Origin: Actinomycetota bacterium
GTDB taxonomy: Bacteria; Actinomycetota; Acidimicrobiia; Acidimicrobiales; Ilumatobacteraceae
Assembly (NCBI GenBank): GCA_016871355.1
Contig: VFZC01000005.1
Span: 41,272-105,271 of the forward strand
Direction: 5' to 3'
DNA: 64,000 nucleotides
The translations under genes and the position numbers were made by a program. Positions 50,154 through 59,941 of this stretch are shown piece by piece (within the stretch, counting starts at the first letter, position 1; the number at the start of each line of letters is the position of its first letter). The notes beneath the pieces are model-generated. The model searched no databases and had not been told where the DNA came from. It was given only the letters and a program-made list of their open reading frames with translations.

Positions 50154-53100
50154 TCAGAGACCGGCGAAGGTCTCGTCCATCAGATCGGCGAGTTCTTGAT
50201 CGTGGACGGTCTTCGAACCGGTGGACGGGCTGCCGCTGGCGACGCGGGCGACATGGCGCAGGTCGTAACCCTGTTCTTTCACGCGCCACGTGCGGTGCTC
50301 GACGAAGTGCCACGGACCCATGTTGCTCGGCTCTTCCTGCAACCACACCACTTCGCGCGCGTTCGGGTAACGCGACAGCAGATTGAACATCTGCTCGATC
50401 GGGAACGGATAGAGCTGTTCGACGCGGATGACGGCCACCGGAGCCTGACGCTTGTCGCGCACGGCCATCGCATCCCATGCGACCTTGCCCGAGCAGAACA
50501 CGAGACGACGCACCGCTGACGGATCGCCGACGTTCGGATCGTCGAGCACTTCCTGGAACGAACCCTTTTCGAGTTCGGACAAGGGCGAACGACTCTCCTT
50601 CATGCGCAGCGGCTGCTTGGGAGTGAAGATCACGAGCGGCTTGCGCACTTCGCGATGCATCTGGCGACGCAGCACGTGGAAGTACTGCGACGCGGTGGTG
50701 GCGTTGACCACCTGGATGTTGTCTTCGGCACACAGCGTGAGGAAGCGCTCGATGCGCGCCGACGAGTGTTCGGGGCCCTGCCCTTCGAAACCGTGCGGCA
50801 GCAACATGACGAGACCGTTGCGCTGACCCCACTTGTCTTCGGCGGCCACCAAGTACTGGTCGATGATGATCTGGGCACCGTTGACGAAGTCGCCGAACTG
50901 GGCTTCCCACAAGACCAACGCTTCCGAGTTGGCGTGAGCGTAGCCGTACTCGAATCCGAGAGCCGCGTACTCGCTGAGAGGCGAGTCGTACACCCAGAAC
51001 TTTTCGGCCCCGGGCAAGTCGGCCAGCGGAATCCAGACCCGTTCGGTCTCGTAGTCGATGAGGGCGGCGTGACGTTGACTGAAGGTGCCGCGTCGCGAGT
51101 CTTCGCCAGCGAGACGAACCGGAACTCCTTCGAGAACCAACGACCCGAAGGCGAGTGCCTCGGCGGTGGCCCATTCGACTTCACCGCTCTCGAACAACTT
51201 GGTGCGCTGCTCGAACTGACGTCCGAGCTTGGGATGAACCGTGAACCCCGCCGGATAGTTGGTGAGTTGAGCGAACAACTTGTCGATGATCGGACGAGCG
51301 ATACCGGTCTCGACGTGCGGTAGAACTCCGACCGGGCGCGGCGGCTTGGCCACCTTGGTGGGGGCCGGAGCATGCGCCCGGGTGTCGTCGAGGGCCTGCT
51401 GCAACTTCGACCCGAAGTCGTCGAGTGCGCTCTCGGCCTCTTCGAGTGTGATGTCGCCGCGACCGACGAGAGCCTCGACGTACAACTTGCGCACACTGCG
51501 CTTCTCGGCGATGGCCTTGTACATGAGCGGCTGCGTATAGCTCGGATCGTCGCCTTCGTTGTGACCATGACGGCGATAGCACACCATGTCGATGACGACG
51601 TCCTTGTGGAACCGCTGGCGGTACTCGAAAGCGAGACGCGCGATGCGCACACATGCTTCGGGGTCGTCGCCGTTCACGTGGAAGATGGGCACCTGGATGG
51701 TCTTGGCGACATCGGAGCAGTAGAGCGACGAACGTGCGAACTGCGGCGAGGTGGTGAAACCGATCTGGTTGTTGATGATCAGGTGGATGGTTCCACCGAC
51801 GCGATAGCCCATGATGTCGCTCATGGCGAGGCATTCGGGCACCACACCTTGACCCGCGAACGCAGCGTCACCGTGAATGAGAATCGGGAGAGCCGGGAAC
51901 GAACCCGGCGGATCGATCTGATCTTGCTGAGCGCGAATCATGCCGAGGACGATCGGGTCGACCGCTTCGAGGTGACTCGGGTTGGAGGCCAACTCGATCT
52001 TGATGGAGTTGCCGCCGGAGCTGGTGTGCGTACCCGACGCACCCAAGTGGTACTTCACGTCACCCGAACCCTGAACGGTGTCGGGATCGACATGGCCTTC
52101 GAATTCCTTGAACAGCGACTCGAGGCCCTTGCCCATGACGTTGGCGAGAACGTTGAGGCGACCGCGGTGGGCCATGCCGATCACCGATGACACCTGTCCG
52201 GAATTGGCGGCGAGCGACAAGATCTCGTCGAGGATCGGCACCGTGCTCTCGGCGCCTTCGAGACCGAAACGCTTGGTACCGACATACTTGGTGGCGAGGA
52301 ACTTCTCGAAGGCTTCGGCGGCGTTCAGACGCTCGACGAGGTGACGCTTCTCTTCTTTCGAGAGCTGGAACTCGACGCCTTCGAAGTGGGACTGGATCCA
52401 GCGCTGTTCGTCGGTGTTCTGAATGTGCATGTACTCGACGCCGATGGTGCGGCAGTACGCATCACGCAGAACTCCGAGCAGGTCGCCGAGCGACATGCGA
52501 TCGCGACCGGCCACACTGCCCGTGCCCGAAACGGCTCCGGTCAGGAATTCGCGGTCGAGATCCCAGATGGTGAAGCCATAAGTGGCCGGGTCGAGTTCGA
52601 CCGGCATCTTGGGTTCTTTCCAGCGCAACGGATCGATGTCGGCGATGAGGTGACCACGCACGCGGTGAACGCGGATAAGCGTGGCGATCTGCATCTGCTT
52701 CTGCAGGCGCGCATCGTCGCTGTCGAGCGGGTTGACGTCGGAGCGCCACTTGACCGCCTCGTACGGAACACCAAGGCTCTTGAAGACGTCTTCGTAGAAA
52801 CCGTGCTCACCGAGCAACAACTCGTGTACACGCTTCAGGAGCAGACCGCTTTCGGCACCCTGGATGATGCGATGGTCATACGTACTCGTGACCGTGACGA
52901 CCTTCGACACGCCCAATGTTCCGAGAGCACGCTCGTCGGCGCCCTGGAACTCGGCCGGGTAGTCGATGCTGCCCACACCGACGATCACACCTTGGCCGGG
53001 CATCAAACGCGGAACGCTCTGAACCGTTCCGATGGTGCCAGGGTTGGTGATACTGACGGTGGCACCCTGGAAATCGGCCACCTGCAACTTGTTCTGCTTG

Positions 53101-53816
53101 ACCTTGCGAACGAGCTCGTCGTAGGCCACCACGAACTCGGCGAAATTGAAAGTGTCGGCGTCGCGCAACACGGGCACGACAAGCGAGCGACTTCCGTCGG
53201 ACTTGGCCACGTCGACCGCGAGACCCACGTTCACGTGTGCGTGGCGCACCACCCGCGGCTTACCGTCGGGTCCCTCGACGAACGACGAGTTCATGACCGG
53301 TACGGCGTCGGCGATGGCGCGAACGATGGCGTAACCGATCACGTGCGTGAACGAGACCCTGTTCTGACCCGAACGCGTGCGATACCCGTTGATGACCTTG
53401 CGATTGACTTCGAGCAACTTGGCCGGCACGTTGCGGAAGCTGGTGGCGGTGGGGACCGTCAGGCTGCGCTCCATGTTGGCGACGATGGCGACGCCGGCTC
53501 CCTTGATGGGTTCGCCGAGGGCATCGGTGGGGGCATGGGCGAGTGCCGGTGCCGCGCCGTTGCTGGCCGGACTCGACGGCGATGCGTTGCTCGCTGGTGC
53601 CAGCGCCACCGGAGCAGCTGGCGCCGGGGCCGCGGCCGGTCGCGCTGGTGCAGCAGCGACTTCGGCGCGAGACTTGTAATCGGAAAAGAACTCTCGCCAG
53701 GACTCGCCGACCGAGGCAGGGTCGAGCCTGTACTGCTCGAACATCTCCTCGACGAGCCAACTGTTGGCTCCGAAGTCGGCCGAGCCGTTGGCAGCGCTGG
53801 CAACGGTATCTGTCAC
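50154..53816 (-). CDS. kgd: Multifunctional 2-oxoglutarate dehydrogenase (E2-E1 fusion, Kgd/OdhA)
   Basis: A 1220-residue protein of the actinobacterial class (M. tuberculosis Kgd 1231). The N-terminus NSWLVEEMFEQYRLDPASV is followed by an Ala/Pro linker, then an E2 acyltransferase domain (THVIGYAIVRAI, catalytic His in YDHRIIQGAESG), then the E1 ThDP domain (GMAHRGRLNVLA, GDAAFAGQGVVPE, HGHNEGDDPSYTQP). GTG 53816 is 7 nt after TACAGT. No lipoyl domain is fused, so a partner E2 (SucB) must supply lipoate. This is a TCA-cycle control enzyme. Confidence 0.96.
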   Translation of the reverse strand: MTDTVASAANGSADFGANSWLVEEMFEQYRLDPASVGESWREFFSDYKSRAEVAAAPARPAAAPAPAAPVALAPASNASPSSPASNGAAPALAHAPTDALGEPIKGAGVAIVANMERSLTVPTATSFRNVPAKLLEVNRKVINGYRTRSGQNRVSFTHVIGYAIVRAIADAVPVMNSSFVEGPDGKPRVVRHAHVNVGLAVDVAKSDGSRSLVVPVLRDADTFNFAEFVVAYDELVRKVKQNKLQVADFQGATVSITNPGTIGTVQSVPRLMPGQGVIVGVGSIDYPAEFQGADERALGTLGVSKVVTVTSTYDHRIIQGAESGLLLKRVHELLLGEHGFYEDVFKSLGVPYEAVKWRSDVNPLDSDDARLQKQMQIATLIRVHRVRGHLIADIDPLRWKEPKMPVELDPATYGFTIWDLDREFLTGAVSGTGSVAGRDRMSLGDLLGVLRDAYCRTIGVEYMHIQNTDEQRWIQSHFEGVEFQLSKEEKRHLVERLNAAEAFEKFLATKYVGTKRFGLEGAESTVPILDEILSLAANSGQVSSVIGMAHRGRLNVLANVMGKGLESLFKEFEGHVDPDTVQGSGDVKYHLGASGTHTSSGGNSIKIELASNPSHLEAVDPIVLGMIRAQQDQIDPPGSFPALPILIHGDAAFAGQGVVPECLAMSDIMGYRVGGTIHLIINNQIGFTTSPQFARSSLYCSDVAKTIQVPIFHVNGDDPEACVRIARLAFEYRQRFHKDVVIDMVCYRRHGHNEGDDPSYTQPLMYKAIAEKRSVRKLYVEALVGRGDITLEEAESALDDFGSKLQQALDDTRAHAPAPTKVAKPPRPVGVLPHVETGIARPIIDKLFAQLTNYPAGFTVHPKLGRQFEQRTKLFESGEVEWATAEALAFGSLVLEGVPVRLAGEDSRRGTFSQRHAALIDYETERVWIPLADLPGAEKFWVYDSPLSEYAALGFEYGYAHANSEALVLWEAQFGDFVNGAQIIIDQYLVAAEDKWGQRNGLVMLLPHGFEGQGPEHSSARIERFLTLCAEDNIQVVNATTASQYFHVLRRQMHREVRKPLVIFTPKQPLRMKESRSPLSELEKGSFQEVLDDPNVGDPSAVRRLVFCSGKVAWDAMAVRDKRQAPVAVIRVEQLYPFPIEQMFNLLSRYPNAREVVWLQEEPSNMGPWHFVEHRTWRVKEQGYDLRHVARVASGSPSTGSKTVHDQELADLMDETFAGL

Positions 53817-53823
53817 ATCGGAA

Positions 53824-53829
53824 ACTGTA
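53824..53829 (-). promoter_or_regulatory. -10 element, leaderless promoter of kgd
   Basis: TACAGT on the minus strand, 7 nt before GTG 53816; divergent from the cupredoxin promoter. Confidence 0.5.
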
Positions 53830-53861
53830 CCCCTGCTGACCTGCGGTGAGAGAACAGCCTG

Positions 53862-53867
53862 TAGTTT
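53862..53867 (+). promoter_or_regulatory. -10 element, leaderless promoter of the cupredoxin lipoprotein
   Basis: TAGTTT, 7 nt before ATG 53875. Confidence 0.48.
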
Positions 53868-53874
53868 CTCGGTC

Positions 53875-54246
53875 ATGCGCCGTGTCTCCCTCGCTCTCGT
53901 GCCGCTCGTCGTTCTCGCCGCCTGCGGAGGCGGCGAATCAGCCCCCGAAACCACCGTTCCCGCTGGTGTCGACCTGGTCGTGAAGGCCGTCAGCACCATC
54001 CGCTGGGACGCCTCGTCGTACTCGGCTCCGGCCGGTGAGATCGACGTGTTCCTCGCCAACGACGACAACGTGAATCATGTCCTCGTGGTGCTCCAGGACG
54101 ACAAGGTCGTGGGCGATCTCGAACTCGAGGTGAAAAAGCGTGGTGACACCGATCAGGGCACCATCACCCTCGAACCAGGTGAATACCGCATCTACTGCTC
54201 CACGCCCGGCCACGGCTCGATGAACTCCACACTCACCGTGTCCTGA
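53875..54246 (+). CDS. Cupredoxin-like lipoprotein
   Basis: A 123-residue exported lipoprotein: MRRVSLALVPLVVLAAC with lipobox LAAC. The mature part is a cupredoxin strand pattern (NDDNVNHVLVVLQDD ... GEYRIYCSTPGHGSMNSTLTVS). The type I copper ligand pattern His ... Cys-x4-His-x2-Met is satisfied by NHV and YCSTPGHGSM. Probably a small blue copper protein or copper-binding electron carrier outside the membrane. Confidence 0.78.
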   Translation: MRRVSLALVPLVVLAACGGGESAPETTVPAGVDLVVKAVSTIRWDASSYSAPAGEIDVFLANDDNVNHVLVVLQDDKVVGDLELEVKKRGDTDQGTITLEPGEYRIYCSTPGHGSMNSTLTVS

Positions 54247-54301
54247 ACGCGAACTCGTCCGTACAACGAAACTGGCTGCCCCGAAGGGCGAGAAAACGAA
54301 G

Positions 54302-54325
54302 ATGGCCGCCCCGAAGGGCGGCCAT
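54302..54325. terminator. Bidirectional intrinsic terminator
   Basis: ATGGCCGCCC and GGGCGGCCAT form a perfect 10-bp stem around a CGAA tetraloop, between convergent genes. AAAACGAAG precedes and TTTCACTTC follows, so weak U-tracts exist on both strands. A weaker copy of the CCCCGAAGGG core lies at about 54273-54288. Confidence 0.8.
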
Positions 54326-54350
54326 TTCACTTCGCGGGTTGCGAGGCCGG

Positions 54351-55106
54351 TCAGGCCTTCAAGAAGATCTCTGTCAATACGTAGAGAGCGACGAAGAGAA
54401 GTCCGCCGGTGATCATCGCGTTCTTGTGGCTCTCGTAGGGCCACAGCAACTTATTCGTGTTCGCGAAGCCACCGAGCTTGCCCAGGCAGTTGAGCTCGAG
54501 GATCGCCCCAATCACCACGGCGATGATCACGAACGTCCAGGCCTTGCCCGAGTCGCCATCGAAGTTCCCACCGTAGAAGTGCGCGGGACCCACCATGAAC
54601 CACAACATCGAGAACGAGAAGATGAAGTTCTGGCGGCTGGCCAGCAAGGCCCGACGACCGGCTGCAGCGGCATTGGGGTCGGCCTCGCCACCACCGAGCA
54701 CATTGGCCGCGTTGGCCAGAACGACCTTCTGATTCTTCCAGATGACCATCCACACATTGGCGGCCATCAAGATGCCCATGAGCATGCCGACGAAGATCGC
54801 CGCGCTGTGAGCGAGTCCAATCGCAGCATCATCACTCATGAAGTCCTGCATGTAGTTCTCGGTCACGCCGATGATGAGCAGTCCGAGCACGAGGGTGACC
54901 ACGGCGGCCCAGCGGAACCACCACAGGGCGCGGCGGGCCAACTTGTCGATCGAGATGTTGCGGGCCTTGCCCTCATCACCGTACGCGGCGAAGGCCGGGA
55001 CCTGGACCAGGTTGAAGTAATAGAGTAAGCCGATCCAGCCGATGCCAGCCAGCACGTGAAGAGCGCGCAGGAAGTGCGACAGGCCATCTTGAGTGAAGAT
55101 TTCCAT
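54351..55106 (-). CDS. Urate-oxidase-N-terminal-domain (PuuD-like) membrane protein
   Basis: A 251-residue polytopic protein with about seven hydrophobic segments. The motif FLRALHVLAGIGWIGLLYYFNLVQVPAF matches the membrane half of PuuD-type urate oxidases (PF06181), which often ends in a cytochrome c domain. Here the soluble cytochrome is missing. ATG 55106 has GAAGGAG nine nt before it. A role in electron transfer is inferred from the family; no purine genes are near. Confidence 0.68.
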   Translation of the reverse strand: MEIFTQDGLSHFLRALHVLAGIGWIGLLYYFNLVQVPAFAAYGDEGKARNISIDKLARRALWWFRWAAVVTLVLGLLIIGVTENYMQDFMSDDAAIGLAHSAAIFVGMLMGILMAANVWMVIWKNQKVVLANAANVLGGGEADPNAAAAGRRALLASRQNFIFSFSMLWFMVGPAHFYGGNFDGDSGKAWTFVIIAVVIGAILELNCLGKLGGFANTNKLLWPYESHKNAMITGGLLFVALYVLTEIFLKA

Positions 55107-55259
55107 GAGTTGTTCTCCTTCGGGGGCGCCCGTATCCGGACGCACACCTGGTCAAGGTACCAAGCACCGACTGCGCAGTCAGCGATTGTGCCCGGACCCG
55201 CCGAGCCCCCTCGCCACTAACCTGCAAGAGCCCGATCATCTGGAGAACGCCGACCTCTC

Positions 55260-56936
55260 ATGGCCCACGAGTTCATTTACACCTGTTACAAGCTGGCCCG
55301 TCACTACCCGCCCGACCGCACGGTGCTGGAGAACATCTCGTTGTCGTTCTACCCCGGCGCCAAGATCGGCGTCATCGGCTCGAACGGCGCCGGCAAGTCG
55401 AGCCTGCTGCGCATTATGGCTGGTCTCGACGACGGATTCTCGGGTGAAGCGCGCCTCACGCCCGGATTCTCCGTCGGCTATCTCGCCCAGGAACCTCAGC
55501 TCGATGCGTCGAAGGACGTCCTCGGCAACGTGATGGACGGTGTCGCCCCGGTGAAGGCGATCCTCGATCGCTACAACGAAGTCATGGCTATGTGGGGCGA
55601 CCCCGACGCCGACTTCGAGAAGGTCGGCGCTCTGCAGGCCGAGCTCGAGGACAAGATTGCCGCCACCGACGCGTGGAGCCTCGAGCGCAACGTCGAGATC
55701 GCCATGGACGCGCTGCGCTGTCCGCCCAACGACTCCGATGTCAGCACGTTGTCGGGCGGCGAACGACGTCGTGTCGCCCTGTGTCGTCTCCTTCTCAGTC
55801 GACCCGACCTACTGTTGCTCGACGAACCCACCAACCACCTCGATGCCGAGAGCGTCGACTGGCTCGAGCGGTTCTTGCAGGAGTACCACGGCACGGTCGT
55901 CGCCATCACCCACGACCGCTACTTCCTCGACAACGTCGCCAAGTGGATCCTCGAGCTCGATCGAGGCCGTGGTTTCCCGTTCGAAGGCAACTACACGAGT
56001 TGGCTCGATCAGAAGCGTGATCGCCTCGAACGCGAGGAGAAGAGCAACGAGAACCGCCGCCGAACACTCGAACGCGAACTCGAATGGGTACGTATGTCGC
56101 CCAAGGCTCGCCAGGCCAAGGGCAAGGCCCGGTTGTCCGCGTACGAGAAGTTGCACGCCGACGCCGAAGCCGCTGATCGCGGTCCGTCGAAACTCGAGAT
56201 CATGATTCCGGCCGGAGCACGACTCGGCGACAGTGTCATCGAGGTGAACGGTCTCCGCAAGGGATTCGGCGACCGTCTGCTCATCGAAGACCTCACGTTC
56301 TCGCTCCCGCGCGCTGGCATCGTCGGAATCATCGGCCCCAACGGCGCTGGCAAGACCACACTCTTCCGCATGCTCACCGGCCAGGAGCAGCCCGATGCCG
56401 GGTCGATCGTGGTCGGCGACACCGTCCAACTCGCATACGTCGATCAGAGTCGCGATTCACTCGACGCCGACAAGACCGTCTGCGAGGAGATCACCGACGG
56501 GATCGATCACCTGAAGGTGGGCAACCGCGAGATCAACGGCCGCGCCTACGTCGCGTCGTTCAACTTCAAGGGCAGCGACCAGCAGAAGAAGGTGGGCGAC
56601 CTCTCGGGTGGTGAACGCAACCGCGTCCACCTGGCCAAACTTCTCCGCACCGGTGGCAACGTTCTCCTACTCGACGAACCCACCAACGACCTCGACGTCG
56701 ACACTCTGCGCGCCCTCGAGGACTCGCTCGAGGCCTTCCCGGGTTGTGCCGTCGTCATCAGCCACGACCGCTGGTTCCTCGACCGCATCGCGACTCATGT
56801 GCTCGCCTTCGAGGGTGATAGTCAAGTGCGTTGGTTCGAAGGCAACTTCAGCGAATACGAAACCTGGCGCAAGAAAGAGTTGGGCTCGGCGGCCGATCAG
56901 CCGCACCGCATCAAGTACAAGCCGCTCGCCCGCTGA
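55260..56936 (+). CDS. ettA: ABC-F translation factor EttA
   Basis: A 558-residue protein with two ABC ATPase domains and no membrane region. Walker [16 protein letters not shown] and [15 protein letters not shown], signatures [13 protein letters not shown] and [13 protein letters not shown], Walker [13 protein letters not shown] and [12 protein letters not shown]. The linker ([36 protein letters not shown] in pieces) is the EttA P-site tRNA-interaction motif. It gates ribosomal elongation by energy state. Confidence 0.96.
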   Translation: MAHEFIYTCYKLARHYPPDRTVLENISLSFYPGAKIGVIGSNGAGKSSLLRIMAGLDDGFSGEARLTPGFSVGYLAQEPQLDASKDVLGNVMDGVAPVKAILDRYNEVMAMWGDPDADFEKVGALQAELEDKIAATDAWSLERNVEIAMDALRCPPNDSDVSTLSGGERRRVALCRLLLSRPDLLLLDEPTNHLDAESVDWLERFLQEYHGTVVAITHDRYFLDNVAKWILELDRGRGFPFEGNYTSWLDQKRDRLEREEKSNENRRRTLERELEWVRMSPKARQAKGKARLSAYEKLHADAEAADRGPSKLEIMIPAGARLGDSVIEVNGLRKGFGDRLLIEDLTFSLPRAGIVGIIGPNGAGKTTLFRMLTGQEQPDAGSIVVGDTVQLAYVDQSRDSLDADKTVCEEITDGIDHLKVGNREINGRAYVASFNFKGSDQQKKVGDLSGGERNRVHLAKLLRTGGNVLLLDEPTNDLDVDTLRALEDSLEAFPGCAVVISHDRWFLDRIATHVLAFEGDSQVRWFEGNFSEYETWRKKELGSAADQPHRIKYKPLAR

Positions 56937-57253
56937 TGCAGTCGACTCTCTTCACACGCATCCGCATCGTCACCGGCGTCATGTTCGTGGCGTCGATCGC
57001 CGGTCTGATCGTCTCGTCGATCGCCGGCAACAACGAGGGTTGGGTCGTGACGATCGGTGTTGTGAGCGCGATCACCGCCGTCGTGTTGATCGTGAGTTCG
57101 GCGGTCGTTTCCTCCAAGCGCATCCCGGCGTTCTCCGAAGTGGAGGCCGAGCGCATCGAGGAGCAGGTGCGACGTCTGGTGGCGGCCGGAGCCGACGAGA
57201 ACGACGTTCGCGAACTAGTGAAGACCTCCATTCGTCTCGGTCGAGGCCTCTGA
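56936..57253 (+). CDS. Small two-helix membrane protein with helical tail
   Basis: A 105-residue protein. Two hydrophobic helices (IVTGVMFVASIAGLIVSSIAG and WVVTIGVVSAITAVVLIVSSAVV) are followed by a 40-residue charged helix (VEAERIEEQVRRLVAAGADENDVRELVKT). It overlaps ettA by one base (TGATG) and cysQ follows after 2 bp, so it is co-translated. Function unknown. Confidence 0.72.
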   Translation: MQSTLFTRIRIVTGVMFVASIAGLIVSSIAGNNEGWVVTIGVVSAITAVVLIVSSAVVSSKRIPAFSEVEAERIEEQVRRLVAAGADENDVRELVKTSIRLGRGL

Positions 57254-57255
57254 CC

Positions 57256-58011
57256 GTGACCGTTGCCGAGTCCGATCAGGACCTCGCGACGCGGGTGGCG
57301 ACCGAAGCCGGGGGCATGCTCAACGACTTACGGCGCGAACTCGACGACGTCGGCACGACGTACTGGGAAATGAAGGACGAGGGCGATGTGGCCGGTCATC
57401 GATTCCTGGTGGCCGCACTCCAGAACGCACGCCCCGACGACGTGATCTTGTCCGAGGAGGCAGCCGACAATCGTCGACGCCTCTCGGCCGAGCGGGTCTG
57501 GATCATCGATCCGATCGACGGCACGAGCGAGTTCGCTGATCCACCGCGTTGGGACTGGGCCGTGCATGTGGCCCTGTGGGAACGCGGCCGACTCACGGCC
57601 GCCGCGGTGGCCATGCCGGCCATCGGTCGCACCTTCACCATGGGTCCGGCCGAAACGGTGCCACCTCAGAAGAACGACAAACCCGTCCTCGTCACCTCGC
57701 GCAATCGCAACACGTATTCAGCCGTGGCCATCGCTCACGGTCTCGACTGTCTCGTCGGTCGGCTCGGATCGGCTGGCGCCAAGACGATGGCGGTGGTGAT
57801 GGGCGAAGCCGACATTTATGTGCACGACGGCGGCATGTATCAATGGGACACCGCGGCCCCCGCCGGAGTGGCCGCCGCAGCCGGACTCCACGTGAGTCGT
57901 ATCGATGGCTCTCCACTCGTGTACAACGCTCCCGATCTCTGGCTTCCCGACTTCTTGGTGTGTCGCACCGAACTCGCCGAGCCGTGTCTGCGCGCACTCG
58001 GTGCGCTCTGA
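57256..58011 (+). CDS. cysQ: 3'(2'),5'-bisphosphate nucleotidase CysQ
   Basis: A 251-residue IMPase-family phosphatase. VILSEEAADN and WIIDPIDGTSEFADPPRWDWAVHVALWERG match mycobacterial CysQ, which removes the 3'-phosphate from PAP and PAPS in sulfate assimilation. MYQWDTAAPAGVAAAAG supplies the last metal Asp. GTG 57256. Inositol monophosphatase activity is the less likely alternative. Confidence 0.9.
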   Translation: MTVAESDQDLATRVATEAGGMLNDLRRELDDVGTTYWEMKDEGDVAGHRFLVAALQNARPDDVILSEEAADNRRRLSAERVWIIDPIDGTSEFADPPRWDWAVHVALWERGRLTAAAVAMPAIGRTFTMGPAETVPPQKNDKPVLVTSRNRNTYSAVAIAHGLDCLVGRLGSAGAKTMAVVMGEADIYVHDGGMYQWDTAAPAGVAAAAGLHVSRIDGSPLVYNAPDLWLPDFLVCRTELAEPCLRALGAL

Positions 58012-58036
58012 GCCGAATCCGGGTTCGGTCGGCGGG

Positions 58037-58042
58037 TAATCT
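58037..58042 (+). promoter_or_regulatory. -10 element, leaderless promoter of the His-rich membrane protein
   Basis: TAATCT, 6 nt before ATG 58049. Confidence 0.5.
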
Positions 58043-58048
58043 TTCGTC

Positions 58049-59920
58049 ATGAACAAGCCATCCGGACATCTGCTGGCGGGTTTCGCCGCACTCGGTGCCG
58101 GGGCTCTGCACGCCAGTGCGGTCGGACTCCACGCCGAGACCCCGCAACTCGCGCGCATCTTCGTCGTCATGGCTCTTGTGCAGTTGGGTGTGGGTGTCGC
58201 ACTGGTGCTTCGTCCCCGGGCGACTTTCCTGGCCGCCAGCTTGGTCGTGAACACCATCGCCGTGGGCGGCTGGCTCCTGACTCGTCTCGTCGGCATCTCG
58301 TGGGTCGACGGCCTCGAAGTACGCGAAGGTCCACAGATCGCCGACACGTTGTGCGCGGGTCTGGGTGCTCTGTCGGCGGCCCTCGCGCTCGGTCTCCTCG
58401 TCGTCGGATCCGCGCCACTCGCGGCCCCGCGATCTCTCAACGCTGCTCTTCCGCTCGCCGCCGTGGGCTTCGCCGTCGTGATCGGCATGTGGAACGGCGC
58501 GACTCACGTGCACGACCATTCCACCGGCGACCACGCTGCGGGTACCGATCACCATTCGGACACGACGGCGTCGGGTGACGGCCACGATCACTCGTCGTCG
58601 GGCGCCGCACTCGCCACCGGCGAATCCGCCAGCGACGCCGCGGCCCACGACCACGCCACCAACTGGCCGCGACCGTACGACCCGGCAATCGGAATCGACA
58701 TCAGCGGAGTCGACGGTGTGTCGACCGAACAGGAGGCGCGGGCGCGCGAGCTGATTCTTGCGACGCAACGCGAACTTCCCCGCTGGTCCGATTACGACGA
58801 AGCGGTGGCGCAGGGTTGGGTGTCGATCGGCGACGAGTCGACCGGCCACGAACACCTGGTGAATCGCCGCCTCATCGTCGACGGCAAGTTCCTCGACCCG
58901 ACCGCACCCGAGTCGCTCGTGTACGAGGTGAAGGGGTCGAGCAAGACGCTCGTGTCGGCGATGTTCATGGCCGACCTCGGTACGGCGATCGATGATCCCG
59001 AACTCACCGAGTTCGCCGGACCCCTGATGCAATGGCACGTGCACGACAACTTGTGCTTCCGCAACAACGCCCAAGGTCGGTCGGTCGTGGCTGGTGTGCT
59101 CGACGCTCAGGGCAACTGCCCGCCCGGTTCGATTCTCGGTGGCATCGGAATCGCGATGGTGCACGTCTGGATCGCCGCCCACCCGTGCGGTCCGTTCGCC
59201 GCACTCGAAGGTGAAGGCGCTGGCCGAGCCGCGGTATCCGATCAAGATCGAGTCGACATGTGTGCTCACGATCACGGCACCGAGAGCGGTTCGTTGTCGG
59301 TTGCCGCATCAGCGGCCGACACCGGAGCCGCTCGTATCGACTTGTCGGGCATGCCGGGGGTGCTGCCCGACGAACGTCGCCGCGCCGAAGACCTTCTCTA
59401 CTCCACCCGCACGGTGCTTCCGAAGTTCTCCGACACGGCCAAGGCCGAGGCCGCTGGCTTCACGACGATCGGCGATGGTGCCACCGGCTACGAGCACTAC
59501 ATCAACTGGAAGTACATCAACGACGAGCACCAGTTGAATCCCGAGTTCCCCGAAAGCCTCGTGTATCAGATCGATCCGGCCACACGTAAGAAGAAGCTCG
59601 TGTCGGCCATGTTCATGATGGGCGACGAGTACACGCTCGACAACGTTCCGAACGTGGGCGGACCGCTCACCCAGTGGCACATCCACAACAACCTCTGCTT
59701 CAGTCGTGATCCGGCTGTATTCGGGTCGACCCGGGTGGTCGGCGTGACGTCGCCGAAGGGCGCGTGCCAGTTCGGCATCAAGTTGCGTGAAAATCCGATG
59801 ATCCACGTATGGATCGTTCCGCACAAGTGCGGACCCTTCGCCGCTCTCGAAGGCGTGGGCGCCGGACAGGTGCGCGCGGGTGAAGAGCAACTCTGCGATC
59901 ACGCGCACGCTGGCGCCTGA
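58049..59920 (+). CDS. Membrane protein with His-rich linker and two tandem copies of an undescribed metal-site-like domain
   Basis: A 623-residue protein. Residues about 7-148 form five membrane helices with histidines near helix ends (LHASAVGLH). Residues about 150-205 are His/Asp-rich (HVHDHSTGDH, DGHDHS, AAHDHATNW). Two copies of a domain of about 190 residues follow (about 215-405 and 425-615). Each copy has ESLVYxV/I ... KxLVSAMFM, then QWHxHxNLCF, then a conserved Met-rich tail HVWIxxHxCGPFAALEG. The histidine and cysteine sets are typical of a copper or zinc site. No known family is recognised. ATG 58049 is set by the TAATCT element. Confidence 0.7.
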   Translation: MNKPSGHLLAGFAALGAGALHASAVGLHAETPQLARIFVVMALVQLGVGVALVLRPRATFLAASLVVNTIAVGGWLLTRLVGISWVDGLEVREGPQIADTLCAGLGALSAALALGLLVVGSAPLAAPRSLNAALPLAAVGFAVVIGMWNGATHVHDHSTGDHAAGTDHHSDTTASGDGHDHSSSGAALATGESASDAAAHDHATNWPRPYDPAIGIDISGVDGVSTEQEARARELILATQRELPRWSDYDEAVAQGWVSIGDESTGHEHLVNRRLIVDGKFLDPTAPESLVYEVKGSSKTLVSAMFMADLGTAIDDPELTEFAGPLMQWHVHDNLCFRNNAQGRSVVAGVLDAQGNCPPGSILGGIGIAMVHVWIAAHPCGPFAALEGEGAGRAAVSDQDRVDMCAHDHGTESGSLSVAASAADTGAARIDLSGMPGVLPDERRRAEDLLYSTRTVLPKFSDTAKAEAAGFTTIGDGATGYEHYINWKYINDEHQLNPEFPESLVYQIDPATRKKKLVSAMFMMGDEYTLDNVPNVGGPLTQWHIHNNLCFSRDPAVFGSTRVVGVTSPKGACQFGIKLRENPMIHVWIVPHKCGPFAALEGVGAGQVRAGEEQLCDHAHAGA

Positions 59921-59941
59921 TCGACGAGTCCGCTCAGCGCG

